Source: SCBR16-9 sp964537975 | GTDB taxonomy: Bacteria; Hydrogenedentota; Hydrogenedentia; Hydrogenedentales; SCBR16-9 | DNA length: 64,000 nt | Direction: 5' to 3' | Assembly: GCA_964537975.1 (NCBI GenBank) | Contig: CAZIDP010000006.1 | Coordinates: 1 to 64,000, forward strand | Shown here: positions 26,690 through 35,743 of the stretch, one piece after another | How positions within the stretch are numbered: position 1 is the stretch's first letter | Layout of the letters: each line of letters opens with the position of its first letter | The notes under the pieces: model-generated | Databases searched by the model: none | Seen by the model: the letters and a program-made list of their open reading frames with translations, nothing else | What the model was told of the DNA's origin: nothing | Program-made: the position numbers and the translations under genes

Positions 26690-27718
26690 ATGCGACGGTA
26701 TAGTCCAATAATCATTATCTTTTTACTTACAATACCTGCGGTTACGGGAACGCTTTCCTTCTATGCATTGGATTCTACTGCCGATGAGCAAGAACTGGTG
26801 TTGTATTCTGGACGTTCTGAAAGTTTAGTAGGTCCGCTGGTGGAGCAATTTGAAGAGCGTCATGGTATTAAAGTCAGGGTGCGTTATGGCGCTACAACCC
26901 AGTTGTCGATAGCGTTGCATGAAGAAGGTCGACGTAGTCCGGCAGATATCTTCTGGGCACAGGACCGCGGCGCGCTTGATGCCATGGACTCATCGGGATT
27001 GCTGTCAACCCTTTCTGAATCCATACAGGCACTCCGACCGGTTTCGTTTCAACCCTATGTGGGAAATTGGATAGCAACCAGCGGCCGCGCTCGTGTCCTG
27101 GCGTATTCACCTGAACGCGTTGATAAAGAGAACCTTCCTGTATCTGTATTTGATCTGACAGATGCTGCTTGGCAGGGGCGCGTGGGTTGGGCGCCAACCA
27201 ATGCCTCATTTCAATCATTTGTTACATCCATGCGAACGCAATATGGTGATGCCAAGACGCGAGAATGGTTGTCAGGAATGAAAAGCAATCAAGCGCAATC
27301 ATATGGTTCCAATGTACCAATCTTGCAGGGCATAGCTTCGGGCGAGATCGATTTGGGCATTACAAACCATTATTATCTCTATCGATTAAAAGATGCAGAT
27401 TCCGAATTTCCAGTGGAGCAGACCACATTTCAAAAAGGTGATATTGGTAATTTGGTGAATGTCGCTGGCATAGGTATATTGCAGTCGAGTTCTAAACAGG
27501 ACAATGCGGAAAAATTTATCCGGTTTGTTCTTTCAAATGAATCTCAGGTGTTTTTCACAGAAGAAATCAAAGAATATCCAGTAATGGAAGGCATGGCACC
27601 AGCTTCAGGATTGATGGACCAAGAATCTTTAATGGCCTATGCACCGGAACTGCATCTGGACAAGCAGGATGATTTACAGGGCACATTGCAACTTATGATG
27701 GAGGTGGGAATCTTATAA
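26690..27718 (+). CDS. ferric iron ABC transporter substrate-binding protein (FbpA/FutA-like)
   Basis: The 342-residue periplasmic protein has an N-terminal signal (IIIIFLLTIPAVTGTLSFYA) and the class opening LVLYSGRSESLVGPLVEQFEERHGIKVRVRYG seen in Fe(3+)-binding proteins. It binds ferric iron and hands it to the permease. Tyr residues likely to be metal ligands lie in GITNHYYLYRL, which has the paired Tyr-Tyr arrangement usual in FbpA proteins. The AGGAAAGGA ribosome site is well placed. The stop TAA at 27716-27718 overlaps a candidate AUA start of the permease. Confidence 0.88.
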   Translation: MRRYSPIIIIFLLTIPAVTGTLSFYALDSTADEQELVLYSGRSESLVGPLVEQFEERHGIKVRVRYGATTQLSIALHEEGRRSPADIFWAQDRGALDAMDSSGLLSTLSESIQALRPVSFQPYVGNWIATSGRARVLAYSPERVDKENLPVSVFDLTDAAWQGRVGWAPTNASFQSFVTSMRTQYGDAKTREWLSGMKSNQAQSYGSNVPILQGIASGEIDLGITNHYYLYRLKDADSEFPVEQTTFQKGDIGNLVNVAGIGILQSSSKQDNAEKFIRFVLSNESQVFFTEEIKEYPVMEGMAPASGLMDQESLMAYAPELHLDKQDDLQGTLQLMMEVGIL

Positions 27719-29286
27719 GTAGCTCACTGGTTCACACACCACCCCGGTTGTTTTTTTATATCGCCGCGTTGACTGTCGGGTTGGGCGTGGGAGTGCCCCT
27801 GTTGTATTTGGTGATAAGAGCTCTTGACGCAGAGCCAGCCACGCTGCAAGCTATTTTGTTGCAACCACGGAATGTGGTTTTATTTGTCAATACTATTTTG
27901 TTGACCGTAGCAGTGATTATTGGAAGCCTGATGATAGCCATGCCGCTGGCTTGGCTGACAACACGTTGCGACATTCATGGCCGGCGTCTTTTTTCAGTGT
28001 TGGGCATGTTCCCATTGGCAATGCCGGCATATTTGATGGCGTATTGTTACATCGCGCTCAGTGGCTCTTACGGAAGCTTTGCGCAGGTATTTAGCATAAC
28101 ATTACCCCGATTGGGTGGATTCTGGGGTGCAGCACTGGTCTTGAGTGCCTGTAATTACCCCTATCTGTACTTGAATTTAAGGTCGGCCATGTTGGGCTTG
28201 GACCCCTCGCTGGAAGAAGTTGCCAAGTCACTGGGGCAATCTCGCTGGAATACCCTGTGGCGCGTCATCCTTCCACAGTTGTTACCAGCCTGTTATTCAG
28301 GATTTCTGCTGACAGGTTTGCATGTATTGAACGATTTCGGAGCTGTGAGCCTCATGGGATATGAAACATTCAGTTATGCAATTTACCGACAATATATGGC
28401 CGGTTTTGATCGCACCTATGCTGCCTGGCTGGCTTTGATGTTGATTGCTCTGACCGGATTGGTATTATTGTTGGAAGGTTACCTGCTGCGGAAGTCACGC
28501 TTTGACCGTACGACTGCTGTGGGTAGCCGTCGTGCCAGAAGAGTGCAGTTGGGTAAATGGAAAATACCTGGATATGCATTCCTGGTGGGACAGGTTTTCT
28601 GCTTTGTCGTGTTACCCCTGTTTACACTGATATTCTGGGGGCTTCAGGGAGATTCCTGGTCTGTCTGGCCTCGATTGCTCGAAGCTGCCTGGGGGTCGAC
28701 GCGAGCCAGTGCTCCCGCTGCTGTTGCCGCAACTTGCCTGGCGTTACCCCTGGTGTACTGGAGTCTGCGTGCTCCATCGCGACTGACGCGATTCATGGAG
28801 CGGGCAGCATATATGGGTTACGCTGTTCCATCCCTGGCGTTTGCTCTGGCGCTTATTTTCTTTACGCTTAATGTGATTCCAGTACTCTATCAAAGCATGA
28901 TAATACTTGTCTTTGCTTATACCATGCGTTTCGTTGCGGAGGCTGTTGGTCCAATTCGCAGTGCTTTGTATCAAACATCACCACGACTAGAGGAGGCCGG
29001 GCGTATCCTCGGATATGGTTGGACGAGTGTTTTTTTCTTTGTAACGTTACCTTTATTGCGAAACGGGATTCTAATCAGCCTGGCGTTTGTTTTTGTTTCA
29101 GCCATGAAAGAGTTACCTCTTACGTTTTTATTGTCCCCATTGGGTTTTCGTTCACTGGCAGTTGATTTGTGGGGCTTGGTAGATGAAGCATTATTTGCAC
29201 AGGCTGCTCCCTATGCAATAACCATATTGACTATTTCTGCTGTTTTTACAAGTATGTTGTTGTTACGAGAGACGAGGCAAGAGTAA
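27715..29286 (+). CDS. ferric iron ABC transporter permease (FbpB-like), probable AUA start
   Basis: The fused-type permease has twelve or so helices in two halves; EEVAKSLGQSRWNTLWRVILPQLLPA is the first EAA loop and EEAGRILGYGWTSVFFFVTLPLL the second. It forms the iron channel with the binding protein and ATPase. The first conventional start is a TTG at 27748, which would begin the protein inside the first membrane helix and has no ribosome site. An ATA at 27715 has GGAGGTGG (27700-27707) seven bases upstream and overlaps the previous stop as ATAA, adding SSSLVHTPPRL before the first helix. I favour the ATA start; the body of the protein is not in doubt. Confidence 0.85.
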   Translation: MSSSLVHTPPRLFFYIAALTVGLGVGVPLLYLVIRALDAEPATLQAILLQPRNVVLFVNTILLTVAVIIGSLMIAMPLAWLTTRCDIHGRRLFSVLGMFPLAMPAYLMAYCYIALSGSYGSFAQVFSITLPRLGGFWGAALVLSACNYPYLYLNLRSAMLGLDPSLEEVAKSLGQSRWNTLWRVILPQLLPACYSGFLLTGLHVLNDFGAVSLMGYETFSYAIYRQYMAGFDRTYAAWLALMLIALTGLVLLLEGYLLRKSRFDRTTAVGSRRARRVQLGKWKIPGYAFLVGQVFCFVVLPLFTLIFWGLQGDSWSVWPRLLEAAWGSTRASAPAAVAATCLALPLVYWSLRAPSRLTRFMERAAYMGYAVPSLAFALALIFFTLNVIPVLYQSMIILVFAYTMRFVAEAVGPIRSALYQTSPRLEEAGRILGYGWTSVFFFVTLPLLRNGILISLAFVFVSAMKELPLTFLLSPLGFRSLAVDLWGLVDEALFAQAAPYAITILTISAVFTSMLLLRETRQE

Positions 29287-30323
29287 TGATTCTGCAAGTT
29301 GATTCTGTAAGCAAAAGGTATATGAAATCTACTCCACCTGTAGTAGAAAACATTTCATTTGAAGTAAAAGATGGAGAGTTGTTTACTCTTTTAGGTGCAT
29401 CAGGTTGTGGTAAAACAACCATGTTACGGCTGATTGCCGGGTTTGAACGACTGGATGCCGGTAGAATCCGTCTCCATGACACCCTGTTGGCTGGCCAGGG
29501 GCACCATGTACCTCCGGAAAACCGGGGAATCGGTTTTGTTTTCCAAGACTACGCTTTGTTTCCGCATCTGAATGTACTTCAAAATATCACCTTTGGACTG
29601 AAACGTACTTCCCGAAGTAGCAAAGTAAGCCGTACTAAAGAATTGCTCTCTATGTTGAATATGCAGGGATTAGAACATAGAATGCCGCATCAGTTGTCGG
29701 GTGGTCAGCAACAGCGTGTTGCATTGGCACGTTCGCTGGCTCCTAACCCGCGTTTGTTGTTAATGGACGAACCATTTTCCAATCTTGATGCTGCGCTTCG
29801 TGCAGAAACTCGTGAAGAAGTCCGTGATATTCTCAAGAAAATTGGCGCCAGCGCCATCCTGGTGACCCATGACAGGGAAGAGGCATTCTCCATTGCGGAC
29901 CGTGTCGGTGTGATGGCAAATGGAAAGCTTGAACAAATTGGTACGCCCGAAGAAGTATATTATTGCCCTGCAAATCCATTTGTGGCCAGTTTTCTGGGGC
30001 AGACCAACCTTCTCACCGGTTGTGCTCATGGACGGATGGCACAAACGTGTATCGGGCTTCTTGAGTTGAACTCGGAATTTGAAGGCAATGTAACCCTTTC
30101 ATTACGTCCCGAACATCTTCAACTGCGTCGACCTGCAAATGGTGAATGTAACGGCGAAATCATCCGCAAGCAATTTCGTGGCCATGAGCTGTTGTATTGT
30201 GTCCGATGCGATACCCAGGAATTCGCTGTGCGTGCGCAACAACATCAATCCTACCATACTGGTGAAAGAGTCGTCCTTACCCAGGCAGCACCGGGTGTGG
30301 TTGTTCAAAGAGCAGCCAATTAA
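29286..30323 (+). CDS. ferric iron ABC transporter ATP-binding protein (FbpC-like)
   Basis: The 345-residue ATPase has Walker A GASGCGKTT (about residues 38-46), signature LSGGQQQR, Walker B LLLMDEPFSNLDA and the switch histidine in LVTHDREEA. It ends in a TOBE-like domain (NVTLSLRPEHLQLR) typical of FbpC/CysA-type ATPases. Its ATG shares one base with the permease stop (TAATG). It completes a three-gene iron uptake operon. Confidence 0.92.
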   Translation: MILQVDSVSKRYMKSTPPVVENISFEVKDGELFTLLGASGCGKTTMLRLIAGFERLDAGRIRLHDTLLAGQGHHVPPENRGIGFVFQDYALFPHLNVLQNITFGLKRTSRSSKVSRTKELLSMLNMQGLEHRMPHQLSGGQQQRVALARSLAPNPRLLLMDEPFSNLDAALRAETREEVRDILKKIGASAILVTHDREEAFSIADRVGVMANGKLEQIGTPEEVYYCPANPFVASFLGQTNLLTGCAHGRMAQTCIGLLELNSEFEGNVTLSLRPEHLQLRRPANGECNGEIIRKQFRGHELLYCVRCDTQEFAVRAQQHQSYHTGERVVLTQAAPGVVVQRAAN

Positions 30324-30498
30324 CTTACCGCTTCAAAAATAATTTCTCAACCAGACGCCAGAATAGAACTGTAAAAAAGGCTTCTTTTGATGATAATTGA
30401 CTTTCAATTAAAAGCATAGGTAAAATATAATTAATTGAGGTTAACTTAATTAAATGAGATGTATAAATTGTTGGTTGGTTTATAAAAAAGGAGGTCCT

Positions 30499-31485
30499 AT
30501 GAGAATAATAAATCCGTCTAAACTTAGAGGATTTACATTGATTGAACTGCTGGTAGTTATCGCAATTATCGGAATTCTTGCAGCAATATTGCTGCCAGCA
30601 CTTGCACGCGCCCGGGAAGCGGCACGACGTGCATCCTGTGCAAACAACTTAAAACAAGTGGGACTGGCACTGAAAATGTACGCCAATGAATCAAGAGGAA
30701 ACCGTTACCCACCAATTAAAACAAGACGATGTGACAATACGATCAGCTCTTGGGAACAGATTTTTGATACGGAAGCTGTGTACCCAGATTATCTGAACGA
30801 TTTCAATGTCATGATTTGTCCCAGCAATCCAGATGGTCAGTCTGCGTTAGAAACCTGGGACCAGGGCATTACCGGCAGCGACAATTACCGTGCGGTTGAT
30901 GGTTTCTTTGGCAATGGTGTGGTTGAGCCCTGTGAAGTCAGTGATCATCCCTACACCTATATTGGATGGACAGTTACTGATGATATGGTCGCTACTGTGC
31001 CGCGTATTGAAGCGCTTTGGCTGTTTGGACTTGAAAAAGGCACTGCCATTTTCCAGGATGTTAATGCTGTAAACCAGGATGGAACGCTTCAGACTGAAAC
31101 AGGTAGCTTGCCCATACCACGGCTGAGTGAAGGCGTAGAACGGTTCTTTATTACCGATATCAACAACCCAGGGGCTGGCTCCATGGCACAGTCAACTTTA
31201 CCTATCATGTGGGACAATGTCTCGGACGATGGGCATTTCAACCACATTCCGGGAGGTTCCAATATTCTGTACTTGGATGGTCATGTCGAATTTGTGCGTT
31301 GGCCCCAGCAAGCAGCTGTTACAGTAGTTATCAATGATGTCCCCGGGTTCCCGGTTGGTGGAAGATTTCCAATGAATGCGGGAGGAATTGTGTTTCATGA
31401 AATGCTGCATGAGTTTGCGCCAAATGGTGTGTTGTACCCAGGCGATGTAATGCATCCTCGTACACCACCGGTACCGGCAAGATAA
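30499..31485 (+). CDS. type II pseudopilin-like protein (prepilin N-methylation signal, H-X9-DG class)
   Basis: The start at ATG 30499 is set by AGGAGG about six bases upstream. The prepilin signal is RGFTLIELLVVIAIIGILAA, with cleavage after the Gly and methylation of the new N-terminal Phe. A helical stem follows (LKQVGLALKMYANES), with a large secreted globular domain that ends with an H-x(9)-DG signature (HIPGGSNILYLDG). This protein class is abundant in planctomycetes, Lentisphaerae and Verrucomicrobia and often annotated as a DUF1559-type pseudopilin. Its role as a minor pilin or secretion-related fibre subunit is inferred. A strong terminator follows at 31568-31611. Confidence 0.88.
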   Translation: MRIINPSKLRGFTLIELLVVIAIIGILAAILLPALARAREAARRASCANNLKQVGLALKMYANESRGNRYPPIKTRRCDNTISSWEQIFDTEAVYPDYLNDFNVMICPSNPDGQSALETWDQGITGSDNYRAVDGFFGNGVVEPCEVSDHPYTYIGWTVTDDMVATVPRIEALWLFGLEKGTAIFQDVNAVNQDGTLQTETGSLPIPRLSEGVERFFITDINNPGAGSMAQSTLPIMWDNVSDDGHFNHIPGGSNILYLDGHVEFVRWPQQAAVTVVINDVPGFPVGGRFPMNAGGIVFHEMLHEFAPNGVLYPGDVMHPRTPPVPAR

Positions 31486-31567
31486 ACAATATTTTAAGTG
31501 AAATGTCCATGATTAATTAAAGTGAGTATTGACGTAAATCAATTATAGTAAGTTGGTACATAAATAT

Positions 31568-31611
31568 GCTTCGGAGAATTTAGACTAATGGATTCTCCGG
31601 AGCATTTTTTT
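31568..31611 (+). terminator. rho-independent terminator after the pseudopilin gene
   Basis: GCTTCGGAGAAT pairs with ATTCTCCGGAGC over 12 base pairs (one G-U) around a 12-base loop, followed at 31604-31611 by a run of T. It lies about 83 bases after the pseudopilin stop. Confidence 0.9.
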
Positions 31612-31721
31612 ATTGTTGTTGCTTTTCATGTAAAGTATGACTGAATTGAGTATAGTTTCAATGCGTATAGTTGCTATTTTTTGAATGGTAAAAAATTATT
31701 TTTTCACACTGGGGAAATCAG

Positions 31722-32849
31722 ATGACAGAAAACAACCTTTGGAATAAAATCACTTGGAAGATAAATTTAGTACTAATTACGTTGCTTGTGTTCAGTAATT
31801 TCGGGTGTCCGCTACACCCAACTGAAAAGTTTGATACTGCACTAATAATGCAATTCGAGCAAATTGTTCAAGAGGCTATAGATACAGATGTAGCTGCGGC
31901 TGTCGCTGGGGTGTGGGTAGAAGGTAAAGGTACCTGGCACACCGCGCAAGGCCTGGCAGACATAGATAATTCAGTTCATGTCGATATACATAGTCAGTTT
32001 CGGGTTGGCAGTATCACTAAAACATTTACGGCAATGGTCGTTTTACAGTTGATTGATGAAGGGTGGTTGCAATTAGATGATACCGTAGACCAGTTTCGTG
32101 CTGACGTGCCCAATGGCGACAAGATAACTATAAAAATGTTGCTCAATCATAGCAGCGGCCTAGCGGAATACCTCAATGGCGTAGATGCCGACTATGGTGT
32201 ATTAACAGAGCCTTTGTACGAATGGTCCCCTGATGAACAGCTATCAATGGCATTTCAACAAGAATCGTATTTTGAACCGGGCACAGGCTTCGCATACAGC
32301 AACACGAATTATGTTCTCTTGGGACTAATCATAGAATCAGTTTCAGGCAGGACTGCTTCATCAATGATTCAAACTAGGTTAATAGAACCTCTTCAACTGT
32401 ACGATACTTTTCTTGCTGAGGGAGCAAGTGTTCCAGAGACCTGTGTTCGTGGGTATCAGGTGATCAATGAAGACCTTTGGGTGGATGTAACAGAAACAAG
32501 CGCGTCACTCACTTGGACAGCAGGTGCAATGATATCGACACTGTACGATTTGAAAGTATGGGCACAGGCATTGGGTGAATGCACTATGATAAGTACTGCA
32601 CAATGTGTCGAGCAATACGAAGCTGTGCCAGTTGATGGCATGAATGGGTATGGATTGGGTATTTCCATGCAAGATGGCTATATCGGCCACAATGGTGCAG
32701 TACCCGGCTACAATTCTGAAATGCGTTACTGGCCAGATAGCAAAACTACCATTATTGTTTTACAAAATACGCTTGGTGGAGATACTGGTGCGGTAGATAT
32801 TTGCAACCAGTTGGCTGATGCGCTTTTTTTAAAAATAGTTGCCAAATAA
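31722..32849 (+). CDS. serine hydrolase lipoprotein of the beta-lactamase/class C family
   Basis: The 375-residue protein has a lipoprotein signal (LLVFSNFGC lipobox). The penicillin-binding/serine-hydrolase motifs are present: S-x-x-K as SITK in FRVGSITKTFTAMVV (about residues 95-98), Y-x-N as YSN in FAYSNTNYVLLG, and the HNG motif in GHNGAVPGYN. Family members include DD-carboxypeptidase-like, esterase and class C beta-lactamase-type enzymes; the substrate is not predictable here. It would be anchored in a membrane facing the periplasm. It appears to be a single transcription unit. Confidence 0.87.
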   Translation: MTENNLWNKITWKINLVLITLLVFSNFGCPLHPTEKFDTALIMQFEQIVQEAIDTDVAAAVAGVWVEGKGTWHTAQGLADIDNSVHVDIHSQFRVGSITKTFTAMVVLQLIDEGWLQLDDTVDQFRADVPNGDKITIKMLLNHSSGLAEYLNGVDADYGVLTEPLYEWSPDEQLSMAFQQESYFEPGTGFAYSNTNYVLLGLIIESVSGRTASSMIQTRLIEPLQLYDTFLAEGASVPETCVRGYQVINEDLWVDVTETSASLTWTAGAMISTLYDLKVWAQALGECTMISTAQCVEQYEAVPVDGMNGYGLGISMQDGYIGHNGAVPGYNSEMRYWPDSKTTIIVLQNTLGGDTGAVDICNQLADALFLKIVAK

Positions 32850-33150
32850 ACTTTTGCGTAAAGAATTAGAATCTTGGTAGCGAGAATAGTTTTGTTATGT
32901 TAAATCATAAAAATAATATTATATAATATGTATATTAACTATATAACTTTTACATTCTTCAGTAATTTATATAATTTCAACTTCTATTTGCGCGACTAAC
33001 CACCATGCCCAGTATTCCATAATACCATGAATTTTACCGGAAAATTGTCTGTAGGAATTGGTGTATTTACTTTGGTATGCTACTCTGAATCGGTACTGTT
33101 ATGCACAAATCAATGGTCAACCTATACCTTTATGAAGGATGCAAAAAAGC

Positions 33151-34041
33151 ATGAAAGATTTAGCAAAAGTTACTTTGGTGCAGCTAACGGACAATGGTGA
33201 TCCTGATTCAGCCATTGAACGTATGCCCCGTTTCTTTGAAGAAGCAGCCGATTATGGAAGCGACTTGATCGTGTTCCCGGAGTATGTTCTGGGACAGCGT
33301 ATTACAGTTACGCATGAACGGGTACAACGCTTTTTAAACCTGACCAATAAACACAACATGTATGCGATAGTTGGTATGGTGGAATCGCATGGAGAACAAT
33401 GGTCGACTACAGCTTTGATGGTAAATCGTGATGGATCATTGCTGGGACGATATTTTAAAAGTCATCCGGCATCTGGCCCTGCGCCACATTTCTGGCCACC
33501 ATTGGAAGGTCAGGACCATGAAGCACGGGGTATCCTGGGAAGCCAGTTTACCGTATTTCATCTGGACTTCGGACCTGTTGGTATTTTGCAATGTTATGAT
33601 GGATATTTTCCCGAAGCCTGGGGATGTACTTCTTATGCGGGTGCGGAAATAATTCTCTGGATAAATGGTCGGGACGGTATTGTTGAAGACAGCCATTGCC
33701 TGTTTGCCTCCAGCGCTTATGGGTGTATCGTTGGTGGCAATATTACCAATGGAAGAAATACCGGTTTTGCCAGTCCCGGAGGTGCCTGTATTCAGGCGGA
33801 AGGAGAACGGGAAGAAATGCGGATGTTCCCGCGCATTAAGGAACCTGGTGACGCCTGTGTGCATGCGACGATTGATCTCAAGTGGCTTCGAATCATTCGC
33901 AAAAACTTGCGTACCATGCATCAACGCCGTCCGGATATGTATGGTCTATTGACGCAAGATGTTACGATGTGGAAAAACTACCCTGACACACTTTGGGCAT
34001 ATCCGGAGTGCCCTCAATTTGTTAACAAATCACAATTATAA
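33151..34041 (+). CDS. carbon-nitrogen hydrolase (nitrilase superfamily)
   Basis: The protein has about 296 residues. The Glu-Lys-Cys triad is visible as Glu in VFPEYVLG, Lys in GRYFKSHP and Cys in ILQCYDGYFPEAW. The superfamily hydrolyses amides, carbamoyl groups or nitriles in the cytoplasm, and the substrate here is unknown. ATG 33151 is preferred because AAGGA lies about 12 bases upstream; ATG 33139 overlaps that sequence. The following DUF1080 gene is about 70 bases away in the same direction. Confidence 0.82.
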   Translation: MKDLAKVTLVQLTDNGDPDSAIERMPRFFEEAADYGSDLIVFPEYVLGQRITVTHERVQRFLNLTNKHNMYAIVGMVESHGEQWSTTALMVNRDGSLLGRYFKSHPASGPAPHFWPPLEGQDHEARGILGSQFTVFHLDFGPVGILQCYDGYFPEAWGCTSYAGAEIILWINGRDGIVEDSHCLFASSAYGCIVGGNITNGRNTGFASPGGACIQAEGEREEMRMFPRIKEPGDACVHATIDLKWLRIIRKNLRTMHQRRPDMYGLLTQDVTMWKNYPDTLWAYPECPQFVNKSQL

Positions 34042-34111
34042 ATAATGAAATGTATGTAAGCTTATATATAACGACTCAAATTTTTAGTCTGTCAACAGGA
34101 GGTATACTGCG

Positions 34112-34780
34112 ATGTATGTTGTAAATTGCTTAAAGGTCATGCTGCTGTCGGTGTTGCTCCCAAGCACTGCCGTGATGGCCGAAACAGCACGTTTTCCTCA
34201 TGAAACGGAACCGGATGAAGCTGGATTTTTTTCATTGTTTAATGGTGAAGACCTGACAGGTTGGGAAATCTTTGGCAATGAGGAAGATTTCCAAGTTAAA
34301 GATGGTCTTATACGTTCTGAAACGGGACAAGGTGGACATATCTTGTATTACACCGCGCATGAATTTTCTGATTTTATTTTGCGCGTTGAATGGCGTGTCG
34401 CTAAAAATGGCAACAGTGGTGTATTCATTCGCTCGCAAAAAGACGATGCTGCGCCGTGGATCAATGCATATGAAATACAAATCTCGAGTGAAGTGCCACC
34501 CCGTGAAAACCTTCACTGTACCGGCTCCTTGTACGGTTTTGCTGCTGTAGAACCAAGGCCGGATGAAACACCGGAAATCTGGCGCAGTTATGAAATAACT
34601 TGTAAAGGTACACATATCACGGTTGAAGTAGATGGCATTAAAGTGATCGATTTCGATCAGGACTCCAGTGATGAGACACGCGAGAAAGCATTATCGGGGC
34701 ATATTGGTATTCAGGATTCCCATGGTCCAGCTGGCACTTGGGTTGAATACCGCAAAATAGCCATCAAGCCATTGGATTGA
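34112..34780 (+). CDS. secreted DUF1080 (3-keto-disaccharide hydrolase-like) protein
   Basis: The 222-residue secreted protein has a Sec signal (CLKVMLLSVLLPSTAVMA) and one DUF1080 jelly-roll domain: FFSLFNGEDLTGW, an RVEWRVAKNGNSGVFIRSQ strand, the YEIQIS motif and the closing DSHGPAGTWVEYRKIAIKPL. DUF1080 proteins are often active on 3-keto-disaccharides or carbohydrates and are common in planctomycetes and Lentisphaerae. AGGAGG lies about eight bases before the ATG. A hairpin terminator separates it from the convergent redoxin gene. Confidence 0.87.
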   Translation: MYVVNCLKVMLLSVLLPSTAVMAETARFPHETEPDEAGFFSLFNGEDLTGWEIFGNEEDFQVKDGLIRSETGQGGHILYYTAHEFSDFILRVEWRVAKNGNSGVFIRSQKDDAAPWINAYEIQISSEVPPRENLHCTGSLYGFAAVEPRPDETPEIWRSYEITCKGTHITVEVDGIKVIDFDQDSSDETREKALSGHIGIQDSHGPAGTWVEYRKIAIKPLD

Positions 34781-34829
34781 TCTGCAAATCATTGGGTATA
34801 CAATTACGGCATCCGAAGCACTATTCATT

Positions 34830-34872
34830 AAAAAAAGCTGTATTGGCCATTATCCTTGGACCAATACAGCTT
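34830..34872 (-). terminator. hairpin between convergent genes, T-tract on the minus strand
   Basis: AAGCTGTATTGG (34835-34846) pairs perfectly with CCAATACAGCTT (34861-34872) around a 14-base loop. Seven A at 34830-34836 become a T-tract on the minus strand, so it terminates the thioredoxin-like gene 34910-35584. It may also act for the DUF1080 gene from the other side. Confidence 0.85.
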
Positions 34873-34909
34873 GTCTGTTTTCAACCAAGCCTTGGTAATG
34901 TCTTATCTG

Positions 34910-35584
34910 CTATTGAGAACTGGGTGTTTGCAGTAGGGGATTGACTGCTTCTTCTAATTCCTCGTACTTTATTTCACGTTCCCAGGATTGCACGAGTTCG
35001 CCATTGTTATCATAAATTATCGTAACAGGTAGTGCGCCACTCAATTCAAAACCAATTTTCTCGGAATATGGGGTAGGGTCCATGCCTACCAGAACATAGA
35101 TGGGAAATGGTAAATTTTCTTGCTCCTGATAAGGCCGCACTGCTGTTTCCAGCGTATCGATGTGGTCTGCGGTGATACTCAGGAAAAGCACTTTGTCCTG
35201 GTCATATTCTTCATAAAAGCGGATGAAGTACGGCATTTCTGCCAGGCAGGGTGGGCACCAGGTGGCCCAGAAATTTATTACAACAACCTGATCTCTTTCT
35301 TGTGCTTCAGCAAGTAATTCTACCAGAGCATCGGGCGCTAAGGTCGCAATGGGAGGATAGGAATCTTCTTCACCAGTATCATTTATGGGTTCTGGTTCCG
35401 CCTCATCTTCTTGTTCAACCCCTCCTGGTTGCACTTGCTCATCGACAGTAGAATCTTCCAAGATGCTGTCTTGTGCTGGTTGAGCGCAGCCCTGAAGGAT
35501 GAAGAGCGCCAATATAATGAATGTACTTACCGGAATAAATCTGGTCTTCCAATTAAATTTGTGATAAGAGTCAATTAATCTCAT
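34910..35584 (-). CDS. TlpA/ResA-type thioredoxin-fold lipoprotein
   Basis: The 224-residue protein has a lipoprotein signal (LALFILQGC) and an acidic linker of about 45 residues. Its thioredoxin-like domain carries the active site CPPC in NFWATWCPPCLAEMPYF and the cis-proline loop GALPVTIIYD. TlpA/ResA proteins reduce disulfides in periplasmic proteins, for example during cytochrome c maturation; the specific partner is unknown. GGAAG lies eight bases before the ATG. Confidence 0.85.
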   Translation of the reverse strand: MRLIDSYHKFNWKTRFIPVSTFIILALFILQGCAQPAQDSILEDSTVDEQVQPGGVEQEDEAEPEPINDTGEEDSYPPIATLAPDALVELLAEAQERDQVVVINFWATWCPPCLAEMPYFIRFYEEYDQDKVLFLSITADHIDTLETAVRPYQEQENLPFPIYVLVGMDPTPYSEKIGFELSGALPVTIIYDNNGELVQSWEREIKYEELEEAVNPLLQTPSSQ

Positions 35585-35658
35585 TACGGAACTTCCTTTG
35601 AATGAAAATTTAAATGTGTTGTTTGATTTGTAGCACTTAGCTGGTTCTGTATATCAAA

Positions 35659-35692
35659 GTGTCCGACCGAATTTCTATATTCGACCGGACAC
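35659..35692 (-). terminator. hairpin downstream of the redoxin gene
   Basis: GTGTCCG and CGAAT pair with ATTCG and CGGACAC, giving a 7-bp stem, a two-base internal bulge on each side and a 5-bp stem around a six-base loop. It lies 52 bases after the redoxin stop on the minus strand. Only three T follow, so it is a weak terminator or a transcript-end hairpin. Confidence 0.5.
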
Positions 35693-35743
35693 ACAGTAAT
35701 TCTATTTTATAACCGTAAGTCTATAACCAGCGAGTTAATGCCT

